From contig NZ_CP108053.1 in the NCBI RefSeq assembly GCF_036173105.1, positions 3,968,001 through 4,032,000 on the forward strand: a stretch of DNA of 64,000 bases, in the 5' to 3' direction. The notes beneath the pieces are model-generated. The model was not told the origin of the DNA. It ran no database searches and saw only the letters and a list, made by a program, of their open reading frames with translations. Shown here piece by piece: positions 36,392 to 45,662 of the stretch (its first letter is position 1; each line of letters opens with the position of its first letter). A program made the translations under genes and the position numbers. The DNA is from Streptomyces sp. NBC_00287. GTDB taxonomy: Bacteria; Actinomycetota; Actinomycetes; Streptomycetales; Streptomycetaceae.

Positions 36392-37678
36392 TCAGTTCCA
36401 GGTCCGGGATCTCAGCGGCATCCCGGAGGCGCCCGAGTCGGGGGTGCGGACCGCCAGGACCTGGTTGACGCCGATGCGGTTGCGCTCGAAGGCGAGCGCC
36501 GAGGCCGCCATGTACAGGCGCCACACCCGGGCCCGGCCCGGGCTGGTGAGCCGTACCGCCCGGTCCCAGTCGGCCTCCAGACGGGTGACCCACTGGCGCA
36601 GGGTGAGGCCGTAGTGCTCCCGGATCGACTCGACGTCCCGCACCTCGAACCCGGCGCGTTCCAGCTGGCCGACGGTGCTGCCGAGGGGCTGGAGCTCGCC
36701 GTCGGGGAAGACGTAGGCGTCGATGAACTCGTCGACGCGGTACGTGGATTCATCGCGCTGCGGGCGCCGGCCGATCTGGTGGTTGAGCAGCCGTCCACCG
36801 GGCTTCAGCAGCCGGTGCAGCACATCGGCGTACTCCAAGTACCGCTCGGCGCCGACGTGTTCGGCCATGCCGATGGAGGAGATCGCGTCGTACGGCCCGT
36901 CCGCCACATCGCGGTAGTCCTGCACCCGGATCTCGATCCGGTCGGTGAGCCCCTCGTCGGCGGCGCGCTTACGGGCGTACGCCGCCTGCTCCTGCGACAG
37001 CGTGATGCCGACGACACGTTCGCCGTACTCCCGGGCGGCGTGGATCGCCATGGAGCCCCAGCCGCAGCCGACGTCCAGGAGCCGCTGCCCCGGGGTCAGG
37101 GCGAGCTTGCGGCAGATGAGGTCCAGCTTGTCGCGCTGGGCGTCCTCCAGCGTCCCGGCGTCCTCCCAGTAGGCGCAGGAGTACACCATCGAGGGGCCGA
37201 GGACGATCTCGTAGAAGTCGTTGCCGACGTCGTAGTGATGGCTGATGGCGCGTCGGTCGGAGCGCTTGGTGTGGAGGTGGCGGCGCCGGCGGACCTCCTC
37301 CTCCGGGGGCGCGGGCGGGGGCAGCGGCCGGGCCAGTCCGATGAGCCCTCTCACCGCCGCGCGCACCTCGGGGTCGCGCAGCGCCTCGGTGAGCGAGCGG
37401 GCGTCCTCGCCGCGCTCCCACACCAGGCCGGAGAGCAGTTCGAGGGCGGTGTACAGGTCCCCCTCGATGTCCAGATCGCCCGCCACCCAGGCGCGGGCGA
37501 GACCGAGTTCGCCCGGCCGCCACAGCAGACGGCGGACGGCACGGCGGTTACGGACGATCAGCAGCGGTGCGCCCGGCGGGCCCGTCTGTGATCCGTCCCA
37601 GGCGCGGATACGCATGGGGAGCGGTGCTCCCAGCAACTGTTCGACGAGGCCCTTCAGCCGCAGCGCGGCGTCTGCCAT
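36392..37678 (-). CDS. cfa: Cyclopropane-fatty-acyl-phospholipid synthase-like methyltransferase
   Basis: About 428 residues. The N-terminal 150 residues are the Cfa-specific lipid-binding region; the SAM-binding methyltransferase has motif I LLDVGCGWGSMAIHAA, VVGITLSQEQ, and the Cfa hallmark ISHHYDVGNDFYEIVLGPSMVYSCAYW. Near the end REHYGLTLRQWVTRLEADWD is conserved in the family. It would add a methylene bridge to unsaturated acyl chains of membrane phospholipids. ATG at 37678 follows GGAGGTG. It is transcribed separately from ndh because a strong hairpin lies between them. Confidence 0.9.
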   Translation of the reverse strand: MADAALRLKGLVEQLLGAPLPMRIRAWDGSQTGPPGAPLLIVRNRRAVRRLLWRPGELGLARAWVAGDLDIEGDLYTALELLSGLVWERGEDARSLTEALRDPEVRAAVRGLIGLARPLPPPAPPEEEVRRRRHLHTKRSDRRAISHHYDVGNDFYEIVLGPSMVYSCAYWEDAGTLEDAQRDKLDLICRKLALTPGQRLLDVGCGWGSMAIHAAREYGERVVGITLSQEQAAYARKRAADEGLTDRIEIRVQDYRDVADGPYDAISSIGMAEHVGAERYLEYADVLHRLLKPGGRLLNHQIGRRPQRDESTYRVDEFIDAYVFPDGELQPLGSTVGQLERAGFEVRDVESIREHYGLTLRQWVTRLEADWDRAVRLTSPGRARVWRLYMAASALAFERNRIGVNQVLAVRTPDSGASGMPLRSRTWN

Positions 37679-37788
37679 GGCGCACACCTCCATGACGGTG
37701 ATCCCGGAATGTCCACCACCCACGTAAACACCAACGGGGCGACTGCGCAGTCCCCCATCTGCGTTAAGACTTCCCCATCCGCAAACAC

Positions 37789-37828
37789 CGAAGGACCTCC
37801 CGCACCACGGATGGCGGGAGGTCCTTCG
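37789..37828. terminator. Terminator of ndh, 15-bp stem
   Basis: CGAAGGACCTCCCGC (37789-37803) pairs perfectly with 37814-37828 across a 10-nt loop. It lies just downstream of the leftward ndh gene. Confidence 0.9.
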
Positions 37829-37851
37829 GGTGGATCAGCGGGCGGCGACCG

Positions 37852-39270
37852 TCAGGAGGCCTTCGCCTTCTCCTCGGTCTTGCTCGCGTCGGTCTTGCTC
37901 GCGTCGGTCTTGCTCGCGGCAGCTACCGGCGCGGGGGCCGGCTTGGCAGCCTCGTAGAACTCCTCGCGCGGGGACTCGAGAGCACCCAGGGCGACGACCT
38001 CGCGCTTGAGGAACATGCCGAGCGTCCAGTCGGCGAAGACGCGGATCTTGCGGTTCCACGTCGGCATCGCCATGCCGTGGTAGCCGCGGTGCATGTACCA
38101 CGCCAGCCGGCCCTTGAGCTTGATCTTCATCTTGCCCATGACGATCATCGCGACGCCCTTGTGGAGGCCGAGGCCCGCCACAGCACCCTTGTTGGCGTGG
38201 CTGTAGTCCTTCTGCGGGAAGCCCCGCATACCGGAGATCACGTTGTCGCCGAGGACGCGGGCCTGCCGCAGCGCGTGCTGCGCGTTCGGCGGGCACCAGG
38301 CGTTCTCGTTGCCCGCCTTGCGGCCGATGAGGTCCGGGACCTGGGCGTTGTCGCCGGCGGCCCAGATGTAGTCGGTGCCCTTGACCTGGAGCGTCGGCTC
38401 GCAGTCGACGTGACCACGGGGGCCGAGCGGCAGACCGAAGCGGGTCAGGGCCGGGTTCGGCTTGACGCCCGCGGTCCACACGATGGTGTTGGAGTCGACC
38501 TCGAGGCCGTTCTTCAGCACGACATGGCCGTCGACGCAGGAGTCCATCGAGGTGGAGAGGTAGACCTCGACCCCGCGGGCCTCCAGGTGCTCCTTGCCGT
38601 ACTGGCCGAGCTTGGGGCCGACCTCGGGGAGGATCTTGTCGGCCGCGTCGACGAGGACGAACCGCATGTCCTCACGGGACACGCTGGTGTAGTACTTGGC
38701 CGCGTCGCGGGCCATGTCCTCGACCTCGCCGATGGTCTCCGCACCCGCGAAGCCACCGCCGATGAAGACGAAGGTGAGCGCCTTGCGGCGGATCTCCTCG
38801 TCGGTGGTGGAGTCGGCCTTGTCCAGCTGCTCCAGCACGTGGTTGCGCAGGCCGATGGCCTCCTCGATGCCCTTCATACCGATGCCCTGCTCGGCGAGGC
38901 CGGGGATCGGGAAGGTGCGGGAGACCGCGCCCATCGCGATGACCAGGTAGTCGAACGGCAGCTCGTACGCCTCGCCCACGAGGGGGGCGATCGTGGCGAC
39001 CTTGCGGTCCTGGTCGATGGTGGTGACCCGGCCGGTGAGGACCTCCGCCTTGGGCAGCACGCGTCGCAGCGGGACGACGACGTGGCGCGGGGAGATGCTG
39101 CCGGCGGCGGTTTCGGGGAGGAAGGGCTGGTAGGTCATGTACGACCGGGGGTCGACGACCGTGACGGTCGCCTCGCCGTAGCGCATCTTCTTGAGAATGC
39201 GCCGAGCTGCGTACAGGCCTACGTACCCACCGCCTACTACGAGGATCCTGGGACGCTCCGTGGTGCTCAT
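37852..39270 (-). CDS. ndh: Type II NADH dehydrogenase (Ndh)
   Basis: 472 residues, a two-dinucleotide-fold flavoenzyme: FAD site ILVVGGGYVGLYAARRI, NADH site LTFVFIGGGFAGAETIGEV, and the second FAD segment TDYIWAAGDNAQVPD. It oxidises NADH and passes electrons to menaquinone without pumping protons. The C-terminal region (FADWTLGMFLKREVV) should attach it to the membrane. The last 20 residues contain SKTDA repeated in tandem, encoded by a 15-bp DNA repeat. A Rex-type operator upstream suggests control by the NADH/NAD+ ratio, as known for ndh in S. coelicolor. Confidence 0.93.
   Translation of the reverse strand: MSTTERPRILVVGGGYVGLYAARRILKKMRYGEATVTVVDPRSYMTYQPFLPETAAGSISPRHVVVPLRRVLPKAEVLTGRVTTIDQDRKVATIAPLVGEAYELPFDYLVIAMGAVSRTFPIPGLAEQGIGMKGIEEAIGLRNHVLEQLDKADSTTDEEIRRKALTFVFIGGGFAGAETIGEVEDMARDAAKYYTSVSREDMRFVLVDAADKILPEVGPKLGQYGKEHLEARGVEVYLSTSMDSCVDGHVVLKNGLEVDSNTIVWTAGVKPNPALTRFGLPLGPRGHVDCEPTLQVKGTDYIWAAGDNAQVPDLIGRKAGNENAWCPPNAQHALRQARVLGDNVISGMRGFPQKDYSHANKGAVAGLGLHKGVAMIVMGKMKIKLKGRLAWYMHRGYHGMAMPTWNRKIRVFADWTLGMFLKREVVALGALESPREEFYEAAKPAPAPVAAASKTDASKTDASKTEEKAKAS
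37874..37918. repeat. 15-bp tandem repeat (3 copies) in the ndh 3' end
   Basis: The unit TCGGTCTTGCTCGCG begins at 37874, 37889 and 37904. It encodes the repeated pentapeptide A-S-K-T-D in the disordered C-terminal tail of Ndh, a likely site of copy-number variation. Confidence 0.9.
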
Positions 39271-39304
39271 GCCATCGAGTATCCACCTGCCTCAGGGGGG
39301 TCGC

Positions 39305-39322
39305 TCGTGCGCCCCTTCACAA
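39305..39322. promoter_or_regulatory. Degenerate Rex-like site close to the ndh start
   Basis: On the minus strand TTGTGAA-GGGG-CGCACGA lies 35 bp upstream of the ndh start. The left half is a perfect Rex half-site, the right half keeps 5 of 7 bases of TTCACGA. It could be a weak second operator, or chance. Confidence 0.35.
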
Positions 39323-39589
39323 GCTTCTGCAGGGGGTGTGCTATCCTCCGCGGCTCGCGTGATCCAGGTCATGGCGGCGAGGGGGTTCCACCGTGTAGGG
39401 CGGACCGTTGTCAATGCCGCGTGAGCTGCCTCTCTGGCCGCCGGAGGCCACCGTGAGCCCTCCGAAACACTCCCCCGCGACCCCCTCCTCCGGAACCCTC
39501 GCACACCCCTCCTGAACATGTTCAAGCGGGTGTTGGGCCCCCGGAAGGGCCAACCGGCCCCCTTCCGTGCCCCGACCGGGCCGAATTCC

Positions 39590-39608
39590 TTGTGAAGAAC
39601 TTCACGAA
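39590..39608. promoter_or_regulatory. Rex operator upstream of ndh
   Basis: TTGTGAAGAACTTCACGAA is close to the Rex consensus TTGTGAA-N4-TTCACAA, with a near-perfect dyad. Rex is the actinobacterial repressor that releases DNA when NADH is high, and ndh is a known target in S. coelicolor. The site lies 320 bp upstream of ndh, so either the leader is long or the promoter is distal. The rest of the 39271-39715 gap holds a TGAACATGTTCA palindrome (39514-39525), a minus-strand TTGACA (39409-39414) and the ppx terminator. Confidence 0.75.
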
Positions 39609-39630
39609 CTTTTCCCGACGGAGTGTCGCA

Positions 39631-39652
39631 GAGGGGCCCTCAAGGGCCCCTC
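39631..39652 (-). terminator. Hairpin terminator downstream of ppx
   Basis: GAGGGGCCC (39631-39639) pairs with GGGCCCCTC (39644-39652) around a TCAA loop. It lies about 65 bp past the ppx stop on the minus strand. Confidence 0.7.
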
Positions 39653-39715
39653 GAACGCGCTCAGACGCTACATGACCTGCTCAGCCGAGGGCTACCGATC
39701 GGTAACAAAGGAGAG

Positions 39716-40657
39716 CTACGCCACCGACCAGGCGATGCCGTCGAGGATGTCGTGCTCACTGACGACGACCTCCTCGGCCCCGATCCGCTCCATGATCGCC
39801 AGCAGTACGAGGGCCCCCGCGGCGATGACGTCGACCCGCCCCGGATGCATGGAGGGAACGGCCGCGCGCTCGGCATGCGTGGAGTGCAGCAGCCACTCGG
39901 TGATCTCGCGGACGCGGTCGTGGGAGACCCGGGAGTGGTGGATGCGGGCGGAGTCGTACTCCGGCAGCTCCTGCGCGATGGCCGACACGGTGGTGACGGA
40001 CCCGGCGAGCCCCACGAGCGTGTGCGCCTCCCGCAACGGCACGGTCTGCTCGGCGAGATCGAGAGCGGCCTCGATATCGGCACGCATGGCGGCGATCCGC
40101 TCCGCGCCGGGCGGATCGGCCACGACCCCGTCCCGCACGAGATGCCGCTCGGTCATCCGCACACACCCGACGTCGACGGACCGGGCGGCACGGACGTGCT
40201 CCTCACCGACGACGAACTCGGTGGATCCACCGCCGATGTCCACGACGAGATACGGCTTGGGGAGGTGGTCGTGCTCGGCCAGCTCCTTGGTCGCACCGGT
40301 GAAGGAGAACTCGGCCTCCTGATCCCCGCTGATCACCTCGGGCTCGACCCCGAGGATGTCGATGACCCCCCGCACGAAGTCATCGCGGTTCTCGGCGTCC
40401 CGAGAGGCGGAGGTGGCGACGAACCGCACCCGCTCCGCGCCATGCTCCTTGATGACCGCCGCATACTCCCGGCAAGCGGCAAAGGTCCGCTCCAACGCCT
40501 CGGGAGCAAGCCGCCCGGTACGGTCGACCCCCTGCCCGAGCCGCACGATGGTCATACGACGGTCCAGATCGACGAGTTCACCGGTCGCCGGGTCACAGTC
40601 GGCGACGAGCAGACGAATGGAGTTGGTACCGCAGTCGATGGCGGCAACGCGGGTCAC
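39716..40657 (-). CDS. ppx: Exopolyphosphatase / Ppx-GppA family phosphatase
   Basis: About 313 residues, one ASKHA ATPase-like domain without the C-terminal HD domain, the short actinobacterial form. Motifs: VAAIDCGTNSIRLLVAD at the start, FVATSASRDAENRDDF, YLVVDIGGGSTEFVVG and LVGLAGSVTTVSAIAQ. It hydrolyses polyphosphate or guanosine pentaphosphate, linking phosphate storage and the stringent response. GTG at 40657 has AGGAGG upstream and overlaps the DUF501 stop by 4 bp (40654-40657). Confidence 0.9.
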   Translation of the reverse strand: MTRVAAIDCGTNSIRLLVADCDPATGELVDLDRRMTIVRLGQGVDRTGRLAPEALERTFAACREYAAVIKEHGAERVRFVATSASRDAENRDDFVRGVIDILGVEPEVISGDQEAEFSFTGATKELAEHDHLPKPYLVVDIGGGSTEFVVGEEHVRAARSVDVGCVRMTERHLVRDGVVADPPGAERIAAMRADIEAALDLAEQTVPLREAHTLVGLAGSVTTVSAIAQELPEYDSARIHHSRVSHDRVREITEWLLHSTHAERAAVPSMHPGRVDVIAAGALVLLAIMERIGAEEVVVSEHDILDGIAWSVA

Positions 40658-41184
40658 TGGACGTCCTCCTGAACCCGCGTCACACAAGCGCCCTTGCGCC
40701 ACCACTCCGGCAGCATCGCCAGCGCCTCGTCCCCCAGAGGGTTCACCCCCGGCCCCGCCGCCAGCGAGTGCGCCACCAGCACATGCAGACACTTCACCCG
40801 GTCCGGCATCCCCCCGGCGCTCGGGAAGCCCTTCAGCTCCTCGATCTCATCGCGGCGCCGGATGTAGTCCTCGTGCGCCGAGCGATACGCCGCGGCCAGC
40901 TCAGGATCCGTCTGCAACCGCTCGGTCATCTCCTTCATGACCCCCTCCGCCTCCAGCGTCCCGATGGCGGAGTTCGCCTTGGGGCACGTCAGGTAGTAGA
41001 GCGTCGGGAAGGGCGTACCGTCCGGCAGCCGGGGTGCCGTCTCGACCACATCCGGCTGGCCGCAGGGACAGCGGTGGGCGATCGCACGCAACCCACGCGG
41101 CGGCCGGCCGAGCTGCTGCTTGAAGGCCTCGACATCCGCGTCGGTCGGCTCGGTACGCGGAGTGGTGGGCGGGGGCGTTTCCAT
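40654..41184 (-). CDS. DUF501-family protein
   Basis: 176 residues. VEAFKQQLGRPPRGLRAIAHRCPCGQPDVVETAPRLPDGTPFPTLYYLTCPKANSAIGTLEAEGVM, with a Cys pair CPCG and later TCPK, is the DUF501 signature. It is conserved between divIC and ppx in actinobacteria. The Cys/His pattern suggests metal binding. Translationally coupled to ppx by a GTGA overlap. Function not established. Confidence 0.88.
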   Translation of the reverse strand: METPPPTTPRTEPTDADVEAFKQQLGRPPRGLRAIAHRCPCGQPDVVETAPRLPDGTPFPTLYYLTCPKANSAIGTLEAEGVMKEMTERLQTDPELAAAYRSAHEDYIRRRDEIEELKGFPSAGGMPDRVKCLHVLVAHSLAAGPGVNPLGDEALAMLPEWWRKGACVTRVQEDVQ

Positions 41185-41198
41185 AACAGTCTTTCGTC

Positions 41199-41240
41199 TC
41201 TGTCTATCCAGCGCGATCTGTCTATCGCGGTCTGTCTATC
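41199..41240. repeat. Triplicated TCTGTCTATC motif between divIC and DUF501 genes
   Basis: The 10-mer TCTGTCTATC occurs at 41199-41208, 41217-41226 and 41231-41240 with unequal spacers. The last copy overlaps the divIC stop. Purpose unknown: slippage remnant, or binding site for a regulator of the DUF501-ppx transcript. Confidence 0.85.
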
Positions 41241-41712
41241 GATCGGCGGCGTCGGACTTGTCGACCCCGTCCCAGACGTTCGCGTACCAGGGCCGGTCGG
41301 CCGCGCCCAGGTCGGTGCGCGCCTGCTTCGCCGCGTCGGGATCGACCACGATGAACCCGGTCTCCCCCGGCATCACATAGTGCAGCCGCTCCCGGATCCG
41401 CTGCTCCGCGTACGCGTCGTCCTGCCAGCGTGCCTTGAGATCGCGCAGTTCCTCCACCCGCTCCTGGGCCTGCTGCTTCTGCTGCTCCAGATCGGCGATC
41501 TCGGCGCGCTGGGCGACGTACTGCCTTATCGGATAGGCGAGGGCGACGACCAGGGAGCAGACGACGAGGGCGAGCAGGGCCGCGCGGCCGGTGAGCCGGG
41601 AGCGGCGGGCCTGTCGTTTGGTCTGGGAGCGGTAGACACGGGCCGCCGTCTGCTCACCGAGCAACCGGATCCTGGTCGCGGTGGAGAAACGGTCCCGGTC
41701 CTTGACGGCCAT
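41236..41712 (-). CDS. divIC: Septum formation initiator DivIC/FtsB-like
   Basis: 158 residues. A basic cytoplasmic N-terminus (RSQTKRQARRSRLTG) precedes one membrane helix (AALLALVVCSLVVALAYPI), a coiled coil (AQRAEIADLEQQKQQAQERVEELRDLKARWQDDAYAEQRIRERL) and the conserved HYVMPGETGFIVV. This is the FtsB/DivIC plan; the protein joins FtsL and FtsQ at the division site. The position next to eno is conserved in actinobacteria. ATG at 41712 has GGGAGTGAG upstream. Confidence 0.9.
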   Translation of the reverse strand: MAVKDRDRFSTATRIRLLGEQTAARVYRSQTKRQARRSRLTGRAALLALVVCSLVVALAYPIRQYVAQRAEIADLEQQKQQAQERVEELRDLKARWQDDAYAEQRIRERLHYVMPGETGFIVVDPDAAKQARTDLGAADRPWYANVWDGVDKSDAADR

Positions 41713-41734
41713 CGCTCACTCCCGTTCACACGCG

Positions 41735-41779
41735 CGTACGTCCCCGCACACGGTACGGGACCGGGTACGGGGACGTACG
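41735..41779. terminator. Hairpin between eno and divIC, 12-bp stem
   Basis: CGTACGTCCCCG (41735-41746) pairs perfectly with 41768-41779. It stands 65 bp after the eno stop and only 23 bp before the divIC start, so it either ends eno transcription or folds in the divIC leader. Confidence 0.7.
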
Positions 41780-41843
41780 TACGACTGGCTAGGCCTTAGC
41801 CCTTACTGTGCCCGTGGTCCGCAGAGCGGACGTGCGGGAAGGC

Positions 41844-43424
<1,581 letters not shown>

Positions 43425-44108
43425 TTACTTGAGGTGCAGCTGCTGACCGGGGTAGATCAGGTCGGCGTCCGCGACGATGTCCTTGTTCAGCTGGAAGAGC
43501 TTCTCCCAGCCGCCCTTGACGTCGTGCTCCTCGGCGATGGTGCTGAGGGTGTCACCCTTGACGACCTTGTACTCGCCGTCGCCCTTCTTGACCTTCTTGC
43601 CGGTCGGGGTGGTGACGGTCTTCTGCGTCTTCTGCGCCGGACGCTCGGTCGAACGCGAGGCGGACTGCTCCTCGGTCGAACGGGTCTCGGTGCTGCTCTC
43701 GGTGGAGCCGGTGGAGCTGGAGCCGCCGGTGTACGCGGCGCTCGACAGGCCGGTGCCGCAGTGCGGCCAGGCGCCCTTGCCCTGGCCGGCGAGGACCTTC
43801 TCGGCTATCTCGATCTGCTGGGCCTTGCTGGCCTGGTCGGCGGTGGAGGCGTACTGCGTGCCGCCGTACGCGGCCCAGGTGGAGGCGGAGAACTGCAGAC
43901 CGCCGTAGTAGCCGTTGCCGGTGTTGATGGACCAGTTGCCGCCGGACTCGCACTGGGCGACGGTGTCCCACTCGGAGGCGGTGGCGGCGGAGGCGTTGCC
44001 GGCCGCCATCAGCGGGGCGGCGACAGCGGCGCCGGTGACGCCGGCGATGGCGATGGCGCGAGTGGCCTTGGACGGACGACGGTGCTTGCCCTTGCCGGAA
44101 AACAGCAT
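43425..44108 (-). CDS. rpfA: Resuscitation-promoting-factor-like muralytic enzyme RpfA (Rpf + LysM)
   Basis: 227 residues. A signal peptide ([21 protein letters not shown]) is followed by the Rpf transglycosylase domain at about 42-120 ([39 protein letters not shown]), with the catalytic Glu in CESGGNW. A Ser/Thr-rich linker and a C-terminal LysM domain ([47 protein letters not shown]) complete it. It cleaves peptidoglycan during spore germination. The leader carries a c-di-AMP riboswitch, as established for rpfA of S. coelicolor. Gene order eno-rpfA-second rpf matches that species. Confidence 0.92.
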   Translation of the reverse strand: MLFSGKGKHRRPSKATRAIAIAGVTGAAVAAPLMAAGNASAATASEWDTVAQCESGGNWSINTGNGYYGGLQFSASTWAAYGGTQYASTADQASKAQQIEIAEKVLAGQGKGAWPHCGTGLSSAAYTGGSSSTGSTESSTETRSTEEQSASRSTERPAQKTQKTVTTPTGKKVKKGDGEYKVVKGDTLSTIAEEHDVKGGWEKLFQLNKDIVADADLIYPGQQLHLK

Positions 44109-44124
44109 GGATCGATCCCCTCAC

Positions 44125-44305
44125 CGACGCCTGCGAGGTGAGCTGTCGGGTTCGGGCCGGTTGAGTTGCCCGGCCGCGGACCGTCGCCTTTCGGCTCCTG
44201 GTCGCGCGGCTTCACCCCAAGCCGGTGCCGTCTGTTGAGCTGCCTCAACTGCCGGTCCCGGCGCTTACCTTGGGTCCCCCGCTCCTGCCTACGGCGCATG
44301 ACGCG
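44125..44305 (-). promoter_or_regulatory. ydaO/yuaA-type c-di-AMP riboswitch in the rpfA leader
   Basis: The 374-bp gap upstream of rpfA is not coding. On the minus strand it contains, in order, the conserved ydaO blocks: GGGGGACCC (about 44276-44280 region), TTGGGGTGAAGCC (around 44208-44220) and CCCGACAGCTCACCTCGCAGGCG split over 44128-44150. Spacing between blocks fits the family. The 3' end is 17 bp from the rpfA start, close to the ribosome site GAGGGG. ydaO aptamers bind c-di-AMP and turn expression off. Exact ends are approximate. Confidence 0.88.
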
Positions 44306-44482
44306 ACGACTGTTCCCGTACGGCCGCTGGCAGGATTCGGCGTTGCGGCAGCCGGGGCTCGTGTTGGCGAGCGGTCCTGACCGTAGACAGGCGATCCGCG
44401 GAATTTCAAAGACGATCAGGGCTTCTGAGACTCATCCCACACTTTCGCCAAACCGGACATTCAGCGCGAAGCGTGACGTGAA

Positions 44483-45469
44483 CTACCGCTGCTTTTCGAC
44501 CGGTTCGACCCCTACTTCAAGGGTCTGACCGGGAAGGATGAGGTCCGGGTCGGTACCGACGGTCGACTTGTTGGCGGCGTAGAGGCCGCGCCATCCGCCG
44601 TTCAGGTCAAGGGAGTCCGCGATGCCCACGAGACTGTCGCCGACGCGGACGACGTACGAGCCGTCGGCTTCTTCGGCACCCTCTTCGGCGGGTTCGCCGC
44701 GATGGCGGCCGGTGCCGGTGCCGTTTTCGGTGGTGGAGCCGGTGTCGGTGAGGGCGGAATCACCTTCGGTCTGACCGGAGTTGTCCGAGTTGTCCCGCCC
44801 TGGGGTGGCTGTGGGTTCGCTGTCGACTTCCTGAGAGGGGTCGCTCTCGGGGGATGTCGAGGGTTCCGCGGACTCCCCAGCCTCCGGGGAGTTGGAGGAC
44901 TTGTCCGACTTAGCCGAGTTGGCCGTAGCCTCGGGCGAGGGGGAGGAATCGGACTTCGAGTCGGAGGAGTCGCCGTCGATGGAGTCCAGCAAACCGGATG
45001 AATCGGGTGAAGCGGAGGAGTCGGGTGAAGCGGAGGAGTCGGGTGAAGCGGGCTCATCGCTCGCCACGCCCGTGTCGATGTCGACCGAACCCGACTCGGC
45101 GTCAAGGCCGGAGAGCGGGCCGCAGGTCGGCCAGACGGCGAGACCCTGGTCGGCGAGGATGCGCTCGGCGACGGCTATCTGCTGGGAGCGGCTGGCCTGG
45201 TCCGCGCTGGCGGCGTACGTCGTGCCGCCGTACCGCTCCCAGTTCTCCTGGGTGACCTGGAGACCGCCGTAATAGCCGTTGCCGCTGTTCTCGCTCCAGG
45301 AGGCACCGCTCTCGCACTCCGCGACCCGGTCCCAGGTCGTGCCCTCGGCAGCGCTCGCGCCCGAGGCGCCGAGGAGCGGGATGGCGATGGCAGAGCCGGT
45401 CACTCCGGCCGCGACGATGAGAGCCGGGGCCTGGCGGGGGCGACGGTGACGACCGTTCCCGGAGAGCAT
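44483..45469 (-). CDS. Second Rpf-like muralytic enzyme with long acidic linker and LysM
   Basis: About 328 residues. Signal peptide (PALIVAAGVTGSAIAIPLLGASGASA), Rpf domain ([39 protein letters not shown]; catalytic Glu in CESGASW), then an unusually long Ser/Asp/Glu/Pro linker of about 150 residues with DSSASP repeats, and a LysM-like domain at the end (YVVRVGDSLVGIADSLDLNGGWRGLYAANKSTVGTDPDLILPGQTLEV). It lies directly upstream of rpfA on the same strand but has its own leader. It should cleave peptidoglycan. ATG at 45469 has AAAGG upstream. Confidence 0.9.
   Translation of the reverse strand: MLSGNGRHRRPRQAPALIVAAGVTGSAIAIPLLGASGASAAEGTTWDRVAECESGASWSENSGNGYYGGLQVTQENWERYGGTTYAASADQASRSQQIAVAERILADQGLAVWPTCGPLSGLDAESGSVDIDTGVASDEPASPDSSASPDSSASPDSSGLLDSIDGDSSDSKSDSSPSPEATANSAKSDKSSNSPEAGESAEPSTSPESDPSQEVDSEPTATPGRDNSDNSGQTEGDSALTDTGSTTENGTGTGRHRGEPAEEGAEEADGSYVVRVGDSLVGIADSLDLNGGWRGLYAANKSTVGTDPDLILPGQTLEVGVEPVEKQR
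45003..45053. repeat. 18-bp tandem repeat in the second rpf gene linker
   Basis: TCGGGTGAAGCGGAGGAG starts at 45003, 45021 and 45039 (the third copy partial). On the coding strand it encodes DSSASP repeated. Likely length-variable linker. Confidence 0.9.
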
Positions 45470-45662
45470 GCGGGGGCCTTTCGAAGACGTCAGGGACCGG
45501 CGCGGTGCCGGTGACGCAAGGCGCCGCGCTGACGAGTGAACGTATCGCCAGACGATCACTTGTCACAAGTTAATGCCGCGCAGATCACGTGAAGATCACA
45601 GGCTTGAGGGCGTGTCACGTTTGACCTGACGATCCGTCGAACGCGGGCTCTGCGCGGGACGT

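Noticed and set aside
39271-39715. A small gene in the ndh upstream gap
   Set aside because: Frames there lack ribosome sites and protein-like composition; regulatory elements explain the region better.
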